A stretch of DNA of 16,442 nucleotides from Bacillota bacterium (GCA_023443025.1 JAEZWM010000027.1:1-16442), one strand, 5' to 3'. Positions 7,201 to 15,039 are shown, counted from the stretch's first letter. The notes: generated from the sequence alone by a model not told the origin. A program made the numbers and translations.

Positions 7201-9984
7201 AGTTACACTTCTGTTATAAGCGGAAGCGGATATAACTTCACTGTAACAAACACATACCATAATCTTAAAAACGTAGAAGCTAAGAAATATTGGTCAGGAG
7301 TAAGTGGAAGTAATGAAAAACCTGATATTTGGTTTACTCTTTATAGAACAACAGTTACAGGAACAGATGAAAGAGTTCCCGGACTAAATCCTGTAAGCGT
7401 TCCACGTGGAAATGATACTGTACACTGGCAGAATCTATTAGGTGAAGATCCTCAAGGTAATGAATACACTTTCTACGTTAAAGAAACAAATGCTGCAGGA
7501 GCTGATTATACACCTCCGGGATTTCAAAAAGTAGAAAATGGGTTATCTGTATACAACTATAAAGGAAGTAGCAATATATCCTTTATAGCAATCAAAGACT
7601 GGTCAAATGTACCTGATGCTTTTAAAACAAGTATTAGCGTTCAACTTAAGCGTGATGGAGTAAATGTTGGAGAACCTGTTGTATTAACTGCTCCTAATTG
7701 GTCTGCAACCTGGTACAACTTGGAAAAATATAAAAATCCAACAGAAATGTACGTATACACAGTAGAGGAAGACACTTCAGATCTTCATGAAAATGTAAGC
7801 TATGAAGGAACAAGCTACACTGAGTATACTACAGAAAGTACTTCAGTTACCGGAACCATTAGAAATAAGTTCACCATTCCAACAGATGGTACTGCAACAG
7901 CAACTAAGGAATGGGTTGACGGACCGGCGCTCAGACCAACCGTATGGTTCAAGCTATACAGAGAGGTTGAAGGCGGACAAGTTGAAGAAGTACCGGAAGC
8001 TCAAGCTCCAATAAAAGAATTGCCAAACGGAACAACTACAGTCACTTGGAGTAACCTAGAAAAAACAGATGGTGAAGGAAAAGCATATATCTTTAGCGTT
8101 AAAGAGGTAAACGCAGCAGGTATGGACTTCACTCCTGAAAACTACGAAAAAGTTGAAGATGCATTAACTGTAACTAACACTTATAAAATACCGGCAGATG
8201 GCAGCCTAAACTTTACAAAAATATGGGTAGGAGACTCATCAGTAACTAGACCAAAGATGGAACTACAACTATGGAGATTTACCGAAGATGTAAATGAAAC
8301 AGTACCCGGCGCTGAAATAAAATATGTTGATGGCAATACAACCACAGCAAGCTGGGGAAACTTAGAAACAACAGATGCTGATGGAAACGAATACACCTTC
8401 TATGTAAAAGAAAGATTTGCAGAAAATGCAGAAAGCAATAACAACTGGATACTAGGTGAATACAACTTCGATGACAATTCAATAATAAATGTCGTAGACG
8501 AAGATGCAAATGGCAAACTACAAATTAAGAAAGTTCTAAACAACGAACTTGAAGAAGAATATAGGTATGGACTACGAGGCAATCCAATCGAATTTACTGT
8601 AGTAGTTACAGATGAATACGGAAACGAAACAAGTGTTCAAATAGTAGCCGGTCAAACAGTAACTATAAATGGACTATACTACGGAACCTACACCATTGAA
8701 GAGACAGTAACACATGGATATGTACCAAGCTACGACCCGGATACAGTAGTAGTTAGAAAAGGTGCAACCATCATTCCAATCTTCACAGTAACAAATAGTA
8801 GATCAGGTGGAGAAGAAGATCCAAACGAAATTGAGATAACAGTAGAAAAAGTTTGGGAAGGCGGAACTAAACCTGATACACTAATAGAACTATGGAAAAC
8901 CGGAGTAGACGTAGATGGATCTGAAATTGATGAAAAAGTAGGAGAATTTACAGCAAATGCAGATGTAACTGAAAAGACATTTGATAAGCTTGCAAAACAC
9001 GATCCAAGCGGACGTGAGTTCGAATACTATGTAGTAGAACCGGAAGTACCTGAAAACTACACCGCAGATATAGAAGGATTCGTAGTAACTAACAATTTTG
9101 AGATACCGACAAATGGTGAAGCTGAAGCTGAAAAGATCTGGATTGATGGATCTAAGCCAAGGCCAACTGTATGGTTCAAACTATACAGAAATGTAGAAGG
9201 CGAAGAACCGGAAGAAGTTCCGGGAGTAGAAAATAAAGAACTACGAGACGGAACAACTAGGGTAGTCTGGACAGATCTAGAAGAGACTGATATTCATGGT
9301 AATGAGTATATCTTCAGTGTAAAAGAAGTAGATCAAACAGGCGAAGACTTTACTCCTAGAAATTACACTAAAATTGAAAAGGGTTTAACTGTTACCAATA
9401 ATTATAAAGAACCAGGAATAGTAGATCCTATAGAAAAAGAAGTAGTAGGAGTTAAAGAGTGGATAGGCGGTTCTAAACCAAGACCGACAATCTGGTTTAA
9501 ACTATACAGACAAGCAAAAGATGGTGAACTCGAAGCAGTACCGGGAGCGGAGATTAAAGAATTAGCTGATGGAACAACATCAGTTAAGTGGAATAATGTA
9601 GAAATTAAAAATGCAGCGGGAGACGCATATAAGTTCTACGTTAAAGAGGTTAATGCAAATGGTGACGACTTCACACCTGAACACTATGTCAAATTGGAAG
9701 ATGGACTGAGAGTAACAAATACTTTCAAAGATCCTAATAAACCAGAAGAACCCGTTGATCCAGAAGAACCGGTTGATCCAGAAGAACCGGAAAAACCTGA
9801 AGAACCGGAGAAACCGGTAGATCCCGTTAAACCAGTTCCAGAAAAACCAAAACCGGATAAACCACAGCCGGTAAAACCAAAACTGCCAAAGACAGGATCT
9901 GAAGCGTCAATAGCTCTATATGGTGGTATTGCTCTAGTAGCTCTTGGAGTAATAGTTTTAGTCTATAGAAGAAAAAGAAAGTAG
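4207..9984 (+). CDS. Giant LPXTG-anchored surface protein with InlB-B-like repeats and nine Cna_B-type domains
   Basis: 1925 residues, apparently complete. Residues 1-30 are a signal peptide (KQIKFKSR, hydrophobic core, cleavage likely after GYA). Residues 31-155 are strongly acidic and probably disordered. About 159-914 contain seven InlB-B/Listeria-Bacteroides-type repeats (GW or HW motif, F-D-F or similar, L-Y-A-x-W ends), interrupted at about 379-595 by a segment starting YTVVHWQQN with no classical repeat. About 915-1842 are nine Cna_B-like beta-sandwich domains (starts near 915, 1019, 1121, 1223, 1327, 1433, 1536, 1633, 1738), most showing the Lys of K-x-W, the Glu of VKE/VEE and the Asn of VTNTY-like ends needed for Lys-Asn isopeptide bonds. 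A Pro/Glu/Lys stalk leads to LPKTG (1893-1897), a membrane helix and the RRKRK tail. This architecture means sortase-linked display as a long, stiff, protease-resistant stalk. Adhesion is the likely role but the ligand is unknown. No sortase gene lies beside it, so a housekeeping sortase probably anchors it. Pilin assembly is less likely: I recognise no pilin motif. Confidence 0.95.
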   Translation: MKQIKFKSRIAVFIAIMMLVQTLVPIFGYADSGEIQEPEAGVYEEVLNENMPAQEEVVGDDETVEVNQTGEETFENVNYDNVEEVEKTDENKEIVEEEIIEPDTENLDPDQSKEDLEKPDNNEEIVEDLDNNTEIIDNEETDEKQEMEPRSIIDPIVTTKTYKFFVEDNIAGGQNAVQIIKNGEQLKEPQAPTIENKKFLGWYIGSELVIFNTPITFAETDPPTNEDITVIARFTEAKVSVNFINGPTIVAVKEIEPGATVSADGVPAVVTEPGKVFSHWSASVNGPEFDFTTPINHDINLYLVTIAQYKVVFVSNGGSYVKEQHITEGETATVPNPVPEKQGFDFSHWSIEPGGAAYDFNTAVNANLVLYANWTPKNNTIYTVVHWQQNTDDDDYVISDTESLVGLTDSEATYTTKNYIGFTFSNGETKQISADGTTVVNVYYNRNEYTFTIVRLEGSRWVEVASKKYRYEQSTADTYNAAVNDYPNHRWLIASNSNTSYSEAPKMPNRDLKVWGKYSGTTQYTFYYKEMIGSIKTNINVKDPYKFKAVSGLNFTHEDGIVLSGFTVTTIGQWDRIHRVGNEYQGTIYYIRNNYNLNFNYNDGSGVVTVPNILYDESINGKAPDNMVVGVTTRVFNGITHTFDGWYNNAGLAGSAFDFSGKKMPANHLNFYAKWTPAKHIVRFHVNQNIGSPVQSSVEVADEQLIPMGSIPPHSGPNFLGWYTYVGTGFVKFDFSTSVQSDLDLYPAWSSDNFVVTYNLNGGIGTAPVDENRYLANTEATVKSPPTDSAPANKVFIGWIIQGDSIETLYYPNDKIIITKNTTLVAQWGNKNENTKIVYHGNGGFTGENQSSYVLNVPNNVNHTIESNRFIRDGYVFNGWNTASDGTGKSYRPGDNIMIDRLNENEQNILYAQWIACKVDVTATKVWDGGHAVNHVAVTLKLYRSTQGGVEELVNVTPSINPPSGTSSSFIYKWANLDKFNSIGQIYIYRIEEEGVPNSYTSVISGSGYNFTVTNTYHNLKNVEAKKYWSGVSGSNEKPDIWFTLYRTTVTGTDERVPGLNPVSVPRGNDTVHWQNLLGEDPQGNEYTFYVKETNAAGADYTPPGFQKVENGLSVYNYKGSSNISFIAIKDWSNVPDAFKTSISVQLKRDGVNVGEPVVLTAPNWSATWYNLEKYKNPTEMYVYTVEEDTSDLHENVSYEGTSYTEYTTESTSVTGTIRNKFTIPTDGTATATKEWVDGPALRPTVWFKLYREVEGGQVEEVPEAQAPIKELPNGTTTVTWSNLEKTDGEGKAYIFSVKEVNAAGMDFTPENYEKVEDALTVTNTYKIPADGSLNFTKIWVGDSSVTRPKMELQLWRFTEDVNETVPGAEIKYVDGNTTTASWGNLETTDADGNEYTFYVKERFAENAESNNNWILGEYNFDDNSIINVVDEDANGKLQIKKVLNNELEEEYRYGLRGNPIEFTVVVTDEYGNETSVQIVAGQTVTINGLYYGTYTIEETVTHGYVPSYDPDTVVVRKGATIIPIFTVTNSRSGGEEDPNEIEITVEKVWEGGTKPDTLIELWKTGVDVDGSEIDEKVGEFTANADVTEKTFDKLAKHDPSGREFEYYVVEPEVPENYTADIEGFVVTNNFEIPTNGEAEAEKIWIDGSKPRPTVWFKLYRNVEGEEPEEVPGVENKELRDGTTRVVWTDLEETDIHGNEYIFSVKEVDQTGEDFTPRNYTKIEKGLTVTNNYKEPGIVDPIEKEVVGVKEWIGGSKPRPTIWFKLYRQAKDGELEAVPGAEIKELADGTTSVKWNNVEIKNAAGDAYKFYVKEVNANGDDFTPEHYVKLEDGLRVTNTFKDPNKPEEPVDPEEPVDPEEPEKPEEPEKPVDPVKPVPEKPKPDKPQPVKPKLPKTGSEASIALYGGIALVALGVIVLVYRRKRK
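9745..9816 (+). repeat. Four 18-bp tandem repeats encoding the proline-rich stalk
   Basis: Units at 9745, 9763, 9781 and 9799 all begin GAAGAACC and encode E-E-P-V-D-P or E-E-P-E-K-P. The first two differ at a single base. Short in-frame tandem repeats like these change copy number readily, so wall-spanning length may vary between isolates. Confidence 0.9.
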
Positions 9985-10004
9985 AAAAGTTCTGAGTTAA
10001 TAAA

Positions 10005-10035
10005 GAAGACCCGGATTTTATCCGGGTTCTTTTTT
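10005..10035 (+). terminator. Intrinsic terminator of the LPXTG gene
   Basis: A 7-bp GC-rich core stem ACCCGGA/TCCGGGT (10009-10015 with 10021-10027) around a 5-nt loop extends past a one-base bulge through GAAG/CTTT pairing. A run of six T (10030-10035) follows. It begins about 20 bp after the stop codon. Confidence 0.92.
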
Positions 10036-10183
10036 AATCAAAGATAAAGTATGATGATAAATATTTGAAAGTACTATAGGAATATGGACTATTTTAAAAA
10101 GAAAACATTAATCTATTTATTTAATACTTACTATAAAAAAATCATAAAAGCTTGGAGAATCAAGATTTAGCGTGTTTATTTAT

Positions 10184-10212
10184 TTGATGAACTAACCCTA
10201 TTAGTATATAAT
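10184..10212 (+). promoter_or_regulatory. Promoter of the aminopeptidase P-uvrC-hprK unit
   Basis: TTGATG (10184-10189), a 17-bp spacer and a perfect TATAAT (10207-10212). Predicted start is near 10219, leaving a leader of about 25 nt that contains GGAGG (10234-10238) 5 nt before the GTG at 10244. The rest of the 10036-10183 gap shows nothing I can name. Confidence 0.87.
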
Positions 10213-10243
10213 TAATACATAGAATTCATAATTGGAGGATAAC

Positions 10244-12019
10244 GTGATTAATAAAAGGTTAAGTGAGATTAGAAAATTAATGGCTCAAAGAGGTATCAAT
10301 GCATATGTTGTAACTACTTCCGATCCCCATCAGTCGGAATATTTGGCGGATTATTATAAAACTAGGGAATTTATCTCCGGTTTTACAGGTTCTGCAGGGA
10401 CAGCCGTTATTACAAAGGATGAGGCGATTTTATGGACTGATGGTAGATACTTTATACAGGCAGCTTACGAGCTTTCGGGGACCGGATTTGAGCTTTATAA
10501 GATGGGAGTTCCGGGTTTTCCTACTATAAATGAATACCTTCTAGACAAGGTTTCACCTGGTGGGAAGGTTGGTCTGGATGGAAAGACTACTTCCTATGAT
10601 ATGTATAGAAATTTAATCAACTCTCTTGATGAGAGGATGATAATTACTAATCTTGACTTTATTAATGATATATGGAAAGACAGACCACAGCTACCTACCG
10701 GTGAGGTTTTTGTTCATGAACTTAAATATACCGGTACATCTGCTAAGCAGAGGATTAAGGAAGTTAGAGATAAAATGACTGAATACAACGCTGATTATTA
10801 TTTAGTTGGTGCACTTGATGACATTGCGTATATTTACTGTATAAGAGGTAATGATATAAAATACAACCCTGTGGTTTTCTCATATGCTTTAATTACAAAG
10901 GACAGTGCATACCTTTATATCGACGAAAAAAAATTAACCGATGAAGTCAAATCTCACCTCGACGAAAATGGAATTGAGTATAAGCCTTATGAAGAAATAA
11001 CAAATGATTTAGGTGAAATTCCCGGTAAATGTAGTTTGGTATTCGATCCAACAACATCGAATGTTGCTATAATCGACGCTTTGGGTTCCAATGTGACATT
11101 TATTAAGAAAGTTAGCATTATTGCCAAAATGAAAGCTATTAAGAATGAAACGGAACTCGAGCATACCAAGAATGCATTTATTAAAGATTGTACAGCACTT
11201 GTTAAGTTTTTCAATTGGGTAGAAACGGGAACTCCAATTGGAGTAATCAGTGAAACACTATCTGCAGATAAACTACTTAGCTTTAGACAGCAGCAAAATG
11301 ATTTCATTGAACCAAGTTTCAGTACGATTCCCGCTTACGGTAAAAATGCTGCACTTCCACATTATAGTCCTAATCCACAAAACCCTGTACTACTTAAAAG
11401 CAAAGGAATGTTTTTAGTTGACAGCGGAGGACAGTACTTAGATGGAACAACTGATATTACAAGGACTATAGCTCTAGGAGAGCTTACAGAAGATGAGAAA
11501 GTACATTATACATTAACGCTAAAATCACATATTAGCCTTATAGATGCTTATTTTAAAGCCGATACCACAGGTTACTATTTGGATGCATTTGCAAGACTAC
11601 CAATGCTTAAATATAAGGTGGACTTCTCACATGGTACTGGCCATGGTATTGGATATTTCCTAAATGTTCACGAAGGTCCACAAAGCATATCTCCCAGATA
11701 TAAAGATGTAAAGATAGAAGAGGGGATGGTAGTTTCGATAGAACCCGGCGTTTATGTAGATGATTCTCATGGGATTAGGATTGAAAATATTGTTGCTGTT
11801 AAGAAAATCGAAAACAATGAATTTGGAGAGTTTTTAGGTTTTGAAATTCTTTCTTACTGTCCGATTGACACAAGACCGGTCGTAGTTGATATGTTAACAA
11901 ATGATGAGTTAAAATGGTTAAATGATTACAATAAAAAGTGCTATGAATTACTTGCTGATAAACTTAGTGGTTCAGATCTTAATTATTTAGAAAAAGTTAC
12001 GGAAGAAGTGAAGAGATAA
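10244..12019 (+). CDS. Xaa-Pro aminopeptidase (aminopeptidase P, family M24B)
   Basis: 591 residues, matching the long three-domain form of aminopeptidase P. It removes N-terminal residues that precede proline, in the cytoplasm, helping to recycle proline-containing peptides. The N-terminal creatinase-like domain opens with SDPHQSEYL and carries FTGSAGT and LWTDGRYFIQA. The C-terminal pita-bread domain has all five expected ligands of the dinuclear metal site: D393 and D404 (11 apart, in VDSGGQYLDGTTDITRT), H467 (HGTGHGIG), E500 (SIEPGVY) and E514 (RIEN). The last 60 or so residues form the C-terminal extension typical of the long form. I chose the GTG at 10244 because GGAGG lies 5 nt before it; a TTG at 10232 is in frame but would place the ribosome binding site inside the gene. 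It is first in an operon with uvrC and hprK. Often annotated pepP. Confidence 0.95.
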   Translation: MINKRLSEIRKLMAQRGINAYVVTTSDPHQSEYLADYYKTREFISGFTGSAGTAVITKDEAILWTDGRYFIQAAYELSGTGFELYKMGVPGFPTINEYLLDKVSPGGKVGLDGKTTSYDMYRNLINSLDERMIITNLDFINDIWKDRPQLPTGEVFVHELKYTGTSAKQRIKEVRDKMTEYNADYYLVGALDDIAYIYCIRGNDIKYNPVVFSYALITKDSAYLYIDEKKLTDEVKSHLDENGIEYKPYEEITNDLGEIPGKCSLVFDPTTSNVAIIDALGSNVTFIKKVSIIAKMKAIKNETELEHTKNAFIKDCTALVKFFNWVETGTPIGVISETLSADKLLSFRQQQNDFIEPSFSTIPAYGKNAALPHYSPNPQNPVLLKSKGMFLVDSGGQYLDGTTDITRTIALGELTEDEKVHYTLTLKSHISLIDAYFKADTTGYYLDAFARLPMLKYKVDFSHGTGHGIGYFLNVHEGPQSISPRYKDVKIEEGMVVSIEPGVYVDDSHGIRIENIVAVKKIENNEFGEFLGFEILSYCPIDTRPVVVDMLTNDELKWLNDYNKKCYELLADKLSGSDLNYLEKVTEEVKR

Positions 12020-13861
12020 TTGAAATTTGATATAGAACAGGAGTTAAACAAACTTCCTGATAGACCAGGCGTTTACTTAATGAAGGATAAAGACGAAGAG
12101 GTAATTTATGTCGGAAAGGCAATTTCATTAAAAAAACGAGTAAAATCTTATTTTAATAATGATAAAAATAAACATCCTAAAGTTATTGCTATGGTTAAGA
12201 GGATAGTGTCGTTTGAGTATATTATTGTTGGGAATGAAGTTGAGGCTCTTGTTCTAGAATCTAATCTAATCAAGGAGAAAAAACCTAAGTATAATATACT
12301 TTTAAGGGACGATAAAACCTATCCATTTATAAAGGTTACAAATGAAAAGTTTCCTAGGATTCAAAAGACGCGTATTGTCAATAATGATGGTGCAACCTAT
12401 TTCGGACCGTATCCAAATGCTTTTGCAGTTAATGAGATAATTGATATGCTTCATGAGATTTATCCTATAAGAAACTGTAATCTTGATTTTGATAAGGGTA
12501 TGAGACTTGAAAGGCCTTGTTTAAATTATTTTATTGGTAGATGTCCTGCTCCTTGTATAGGGATTGCCGACGAAGAAAAGTATATGGAAAATATTAAGGA
12601 AATCATTAATTTCTTAAGAGGCAAGACAAATAAATTAATAAAGTTTTTGGAAGATAGTATGAAAAAAAATGCGGCAGAACTTAATTTTGAAGTAGCCGCA
12701 AAGTACAGGGATTATTTAGAAAAGATAGATGTTCTTATGCAAAAACAAAGAGTAACCAAGGCAGGGAATCAAGATATTGATTTAATCTCTCTTGCAAGAG
12801 GCGACAGATATGCATGTGTTCAAGTGTTCTTCATGCGTTCTGCCAAAGTAGTTGATAGTGAGCATTTTATACTAAAGGATGATTTTAGAGAGGACTCCAG
12901 TGAGATAGTTTCTTCTTTTATGAAGCAGTACTATCTTGATGCTTCTTATATTCCTAAGGAGATTTTGGTCGATCACATGCCGGATGATAATCAAACAATT
13001 TCTGATTTTCTTTCAGGTAAAAGAGGAACTAAAGTCAATATAAGCGAACCAAAAAGAGGCGAAAAAGTCGATTTACTTGAGATAGTTAGAAAAAATGCCA
13101 AAGAATCTCTTAACAAGTACGAGGAAAAACAAAGAAAAAGAGAAAGGGTTGTACCTTTAGGTTATGAGATGTTCCTACAGTTGCTTGAGTTAGAATCAGC
13201 TGAAAGGATTGAAGCTTATGATATTTCCAATATCTCAGGCGTTCAGTCGGTAGGTTCAATGGTCGTTTATACTATGGGTACAAAGGATTCTAAAGAATAT
13301 AGGAAGTTTAAAATCAAAACAATAGAAGGCTCTGATGATTATGGTAGTTTAAGAGAAGTTCTACAGAGAAGACTGGCAAGAGGTCTAAAGGAAGCAGAAA
13401 AAAACACTTCTACGGGTTTTGGAAGATTGCCAAATTTAATCATTATGGACGGCGGTAAAGGTCAAGTCTCTACAGCGGAAGCAGTACTTAAAACTTTTGA
13501 CTTGGATATCCCGGTAATTGGACTTGTAAAGGATGACAAACATAGAACTAGGGGTATATTTTATAAAGGAAGAGAGCATAATCTAAAGGTTAGCTCACCG
13601 GTATACAGATTTATTTATTCAATTCAGGAAGAGGCGCATAGGTTTGCTATTAACTACCATAGAAAATTAAGGGAGCAAGAACTTGTCAACTCAGTATTGG
13701 ATGATATCCCAGGTGTTGGAAAAGCTAGAAGAACTGAGATTTTAAAGCATTTTAAATCTGTTGAAAATGTAAAAAAAGCAAGTATTGATGAATTAAGAGA
13801 AGTTCCGAAAATGACTGAGAAAGTAGCAAATAATATATTCAACTACTTTTCAAAGGGGTGA
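12020..13861 (+). CDS. uvrC: Excinuclease ABC subunit C
   Basis: 613 residues, full length. UvrC makes both incisions in nucleotide excision repair after UvrAB mark the lesion. The N-terminal GIY-YIG nuclease is visible as GVYLMKD (17-23) and YVGKA (30-34), with R40 and E80 as probable active-site residues, making the 3' cut. Four cysteines (153, 167, 175, 179) are spaced as in the iron-sulfur-binding UvrC cluster. A UVR/UvrB-interaction segment lies near 205-240 (LNFEVAAKYRD). The RNase H-like nuclease for the 5' cut shows YDISNISG, IMDGGKGQ and KDDKHRT. Tandem helix-hairpin-helix motifs close the protein (IPGVGKARR, VPKMTEKVA). The start is TTG directly after the aminopeptidase stop, with only a weak GAAG-rich Shine-Dalgarno, so translation is probably coupled. 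Starting there gives the family N-terminus FDIEQELNKLPDRPGVY. Confidence 0.97.
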   Translation: MKFDIEQELNKLPDRPGVYLMKDKDEEVIYVGKAISLKKRVKSYFNNDKNKHPKVIAMVKRIVSFEYIIVGNEVEALVLESNLIKEKKPKYNILLRDDKTYPFIKVTNEKFPRIQKTRIVNNDGATYFGPYPNAFAVNEIIDMLHEIYPIRNCNLDFDKGMRLERPCLNYFIGRCPAPCIGIADEEKYMENIKEIINFLRGKTNKLIKFLEDSMKKNAAELNFEVAAKYRDYLEKIDVLMQKQRVTKAGNQDIDLISLARGDRYACVQVFFMRSAKVVDSEHFILKDDFREDSSEIVSSFMKQYYLDASYIPKEILVDHMPDDNQTISDFLSGKRGTKVNISEPKRGEKVDLLEIVRKNAKESLNKYEEKQRKRERVVPLGYEMFLQLLELESAERIEAYDISNISGVQSVGSMVVYTMGTKDSKEYRKFKIKTIEGSDDYGSLREVLQRRLARGLKEAEKNTSTGFGRLPNLIIMDGGKGQVSTAEAVLKTFDLDIPVIGLVKDDKHRTRGIFYKGREHNLKVSSPVYRFIYSIQEEAHRFAINYHRKLREQELVNSVLDDIPGVGKARRTEILKHFKSVENVKKASIDELREVPKMTEKVANNIFNYFSKG

Positions 13862-13865
13862 TTAG

Positions 13866-14804
13866 ATGAAGAGTATAAGCATTGCAAAGCTTGCTGAAGA
13901 GCTAGGACTGGAAATAATAATGAAGAGTACAGACTATGCGGATAGAAAAATTAGCAATGATGAAGTAAACAGACCCGGTCTACAGCTTGCCGGTTATTTG
14001 GAAGAATTCCCATACAAAAGACTTCAAATAATCGGTAAGGTTGAGCATGAGTACTATATGTCTCTTGATCCGGATGATAGGTATGAAAGATTTAGGGGGA
14101 TTTTGTCTTACCCTATACCGGCCATTATCTTCTCACATGGCAAAGAAATTACCGACGATATCATGGAGCTCGGTAAGTATTACAATAAGACAATACTGCG
14201 ATCACAGCTTGCAACTACAAAACTTATATCAAAAATAGCAAATGTACTCGATGAGCTTTTAGCTGAAGAGATTACGATACATGCAGACTTACTTGAGGTT
14301 TATGGTATGGGAGTTCTGATTACAGGAGATAGTTCAGTAGGTAAGTCAGAAACTGCCCTCGACTTAATAACTCGAGGTCATAGGCTCGTTGCTGATGATG
14401 TTGTTGATATAATAAAACTTGACATAGGTCTAAGGGGTTCTTGTCCTGAAAATATAAGACATTTCCTTGAGATTAGGGGTATAGGGATAATAGATATTCA
14501 AAGACTTTATGGGGTTGGATCTGTAAAAAGCTCTACAATTATAGACATGGTAATACACCTTGAACCTTGGGATGATAATAAAGAATACGACAGACTTGGT
14601 CTGGATGAGGAATACACCGAAATCCTCGGAGTTCAGCTTCCTATTATCAAAGTTCCTGTCAAGCCCGGTCGAAATGTAGCAATGATACTTGAAGTTGCAA
14701 TTAGAAATACTAGACAAAAAGCTCTAGGTTATAATGCAGCGATAGCATTAAATAACAGATTAATTGAAGATATGAAGAGAAAGAATGAAGAAAATAATAA
14801 ATAA
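13866..14804 (+). CDS. hprK: HPr(Ser) kinase/phosphorylase
   Basis: 312 residues, the family norm. The enzyme phosphorylates and dephosphorylates Ser46 of HPr in response to glycolytic state, thereby controlling CcpA-dependent catabolite repression in Firmicutes. The P-loop is GDSSVGKS (154-161), with Ser where many homologues have Gly. H139, the ADD motif (176-178) and the HprK signature LEIRGIGIIDI (201-211) followed by LYGVGSVK are intact. The N-terminal regulatory domain (about 1-130) includes RPGLQLAGY. The start ATG is 4 nt after the uvrC stop, and its AAGGGG ribosome binding site lies in the last uvrC codons, so the two genes are co-transcribed. hprK next to uvrC is a familiar Firmicute pairing. 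Here it ends the unit, because a hairpin follows directly. Confidence 0.96.
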   Translation: MKSISIAKLAEELGLEIIMKSTDYADRKISNDEVNRPGLQLAGYLEEFPYKRLQIIGKVEHEYYMSLDPDDRYERFRGILSYPIPAIIFSHGKEITDDIMELGKYYNKTILRSQLATTKLISKIANVLDELLAEEITIHADLLEVYGMGVLITGDSSVGKSETALDLITRGHRLVADDVVDIIKLDIGLRGSCPENIRHFLEIRGIGIIDIQRLYGVGSVKSSTIIDMVIHLEPWDDNKEYDRLGLDEEYTEILGVQLPIIKVPVKPGRNVAMILEVAIRNTRQKALGYNAAIALNNRLIEDMKRKNEENNK

Positions 14805-14835
14805 ATGCCTTTCATTTGTCTTGATGAAAGGCATT
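14804..14835 (+). terminator. Hairpin terminator after hprK
   Basis: A perfect 12-bp stem (14804-14815 with 14824-14835) with an 8-nt loop begins on the last base of the hprK stop codon. What follows is AT-rich (ATATATATT) but not an uninterrupted T run, so termination may be partial or assisted. Confidence 0.75.
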
Positions 14836-14895
14836 ATATATATTAATAATTTTACAATCAATTATTAACATAAATTAAAAACTATTTTAGCATAT

Positions 14896-14928
14896 TAATG
14901 AGATACTAATGAAGTATTAATCCGTATG
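14896..14928. promoter_or_regulatory. Three 11-bp direct repeats upstream of nifJ
   Basis: TAATGAGATAC, TAATGAAGTAT and TAATCCGTATG follow one another exactly, with TAAT at 14896, 14907 and 14918. Helical-turn phasing of short direct repeats is typical of OmpR/PhoB-type response-regulator sites. The third copy matches poorly, and the repeats lie about 110 bp upstream of the -35 box. The DNA between the hprK hairpin and these repeats shows nothing else I can name. Confidence 0.3.
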
Positions 14929-14983
14929 TATGAATAATATCACAAAGTTAATGGGTTGAATGAATTACACATATTTGCAAAGA

Positions 14984-15001
14984 TGTTAATTTAATTTAAC
15001 A
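14984..15001. promoter_or_regulatory. Small dyad TGTTAA-N6-TTAACA upstream of the nifJ promoter
   Basis: The half sites resemble those of the redox repressor Rex (TTGTTAA-N4-TTAACAA), and the right half is an exact TTAACAA. The spacer is 6 rather than 4 bp and the left half lacks the first T. It ends 38 bp upstream of the -35 box. A genuine Rex site is therefore doubtful. Confidence 0.25.
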
Positions 15002-15039
15002 AACTATGACATATTATATACGAAAATGATTAATAATTA

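Noticed and set aside
4207..9984. Major pilin identity for the LPXTG protein
   Set aside because: No neighbouring pilus sortase and no recognisable pilin motif; the length and repeat architecture fit a monomeric stalk adhesin better.
10232..10243. In-frame TTG as start of the aminopeptidase P gene
   Set aside because: GGAGG lies directly after it and fits the GTG at 10244 instead.
10987..11307. A 106-codon frame antisense to the aminopeptidase gene
   Set aside because: It overlaps a complete, well-conserved gene and its composition is that of a shadow frame; other antisense frames in the window were discarded for the same reason.
14984..15001. A genuine Rex operator
   Set aside because: The half sites are close, but the spacer is 6 rather than 4 bp and the left half is imperfect; it is listed only as a low-confidence dyad.
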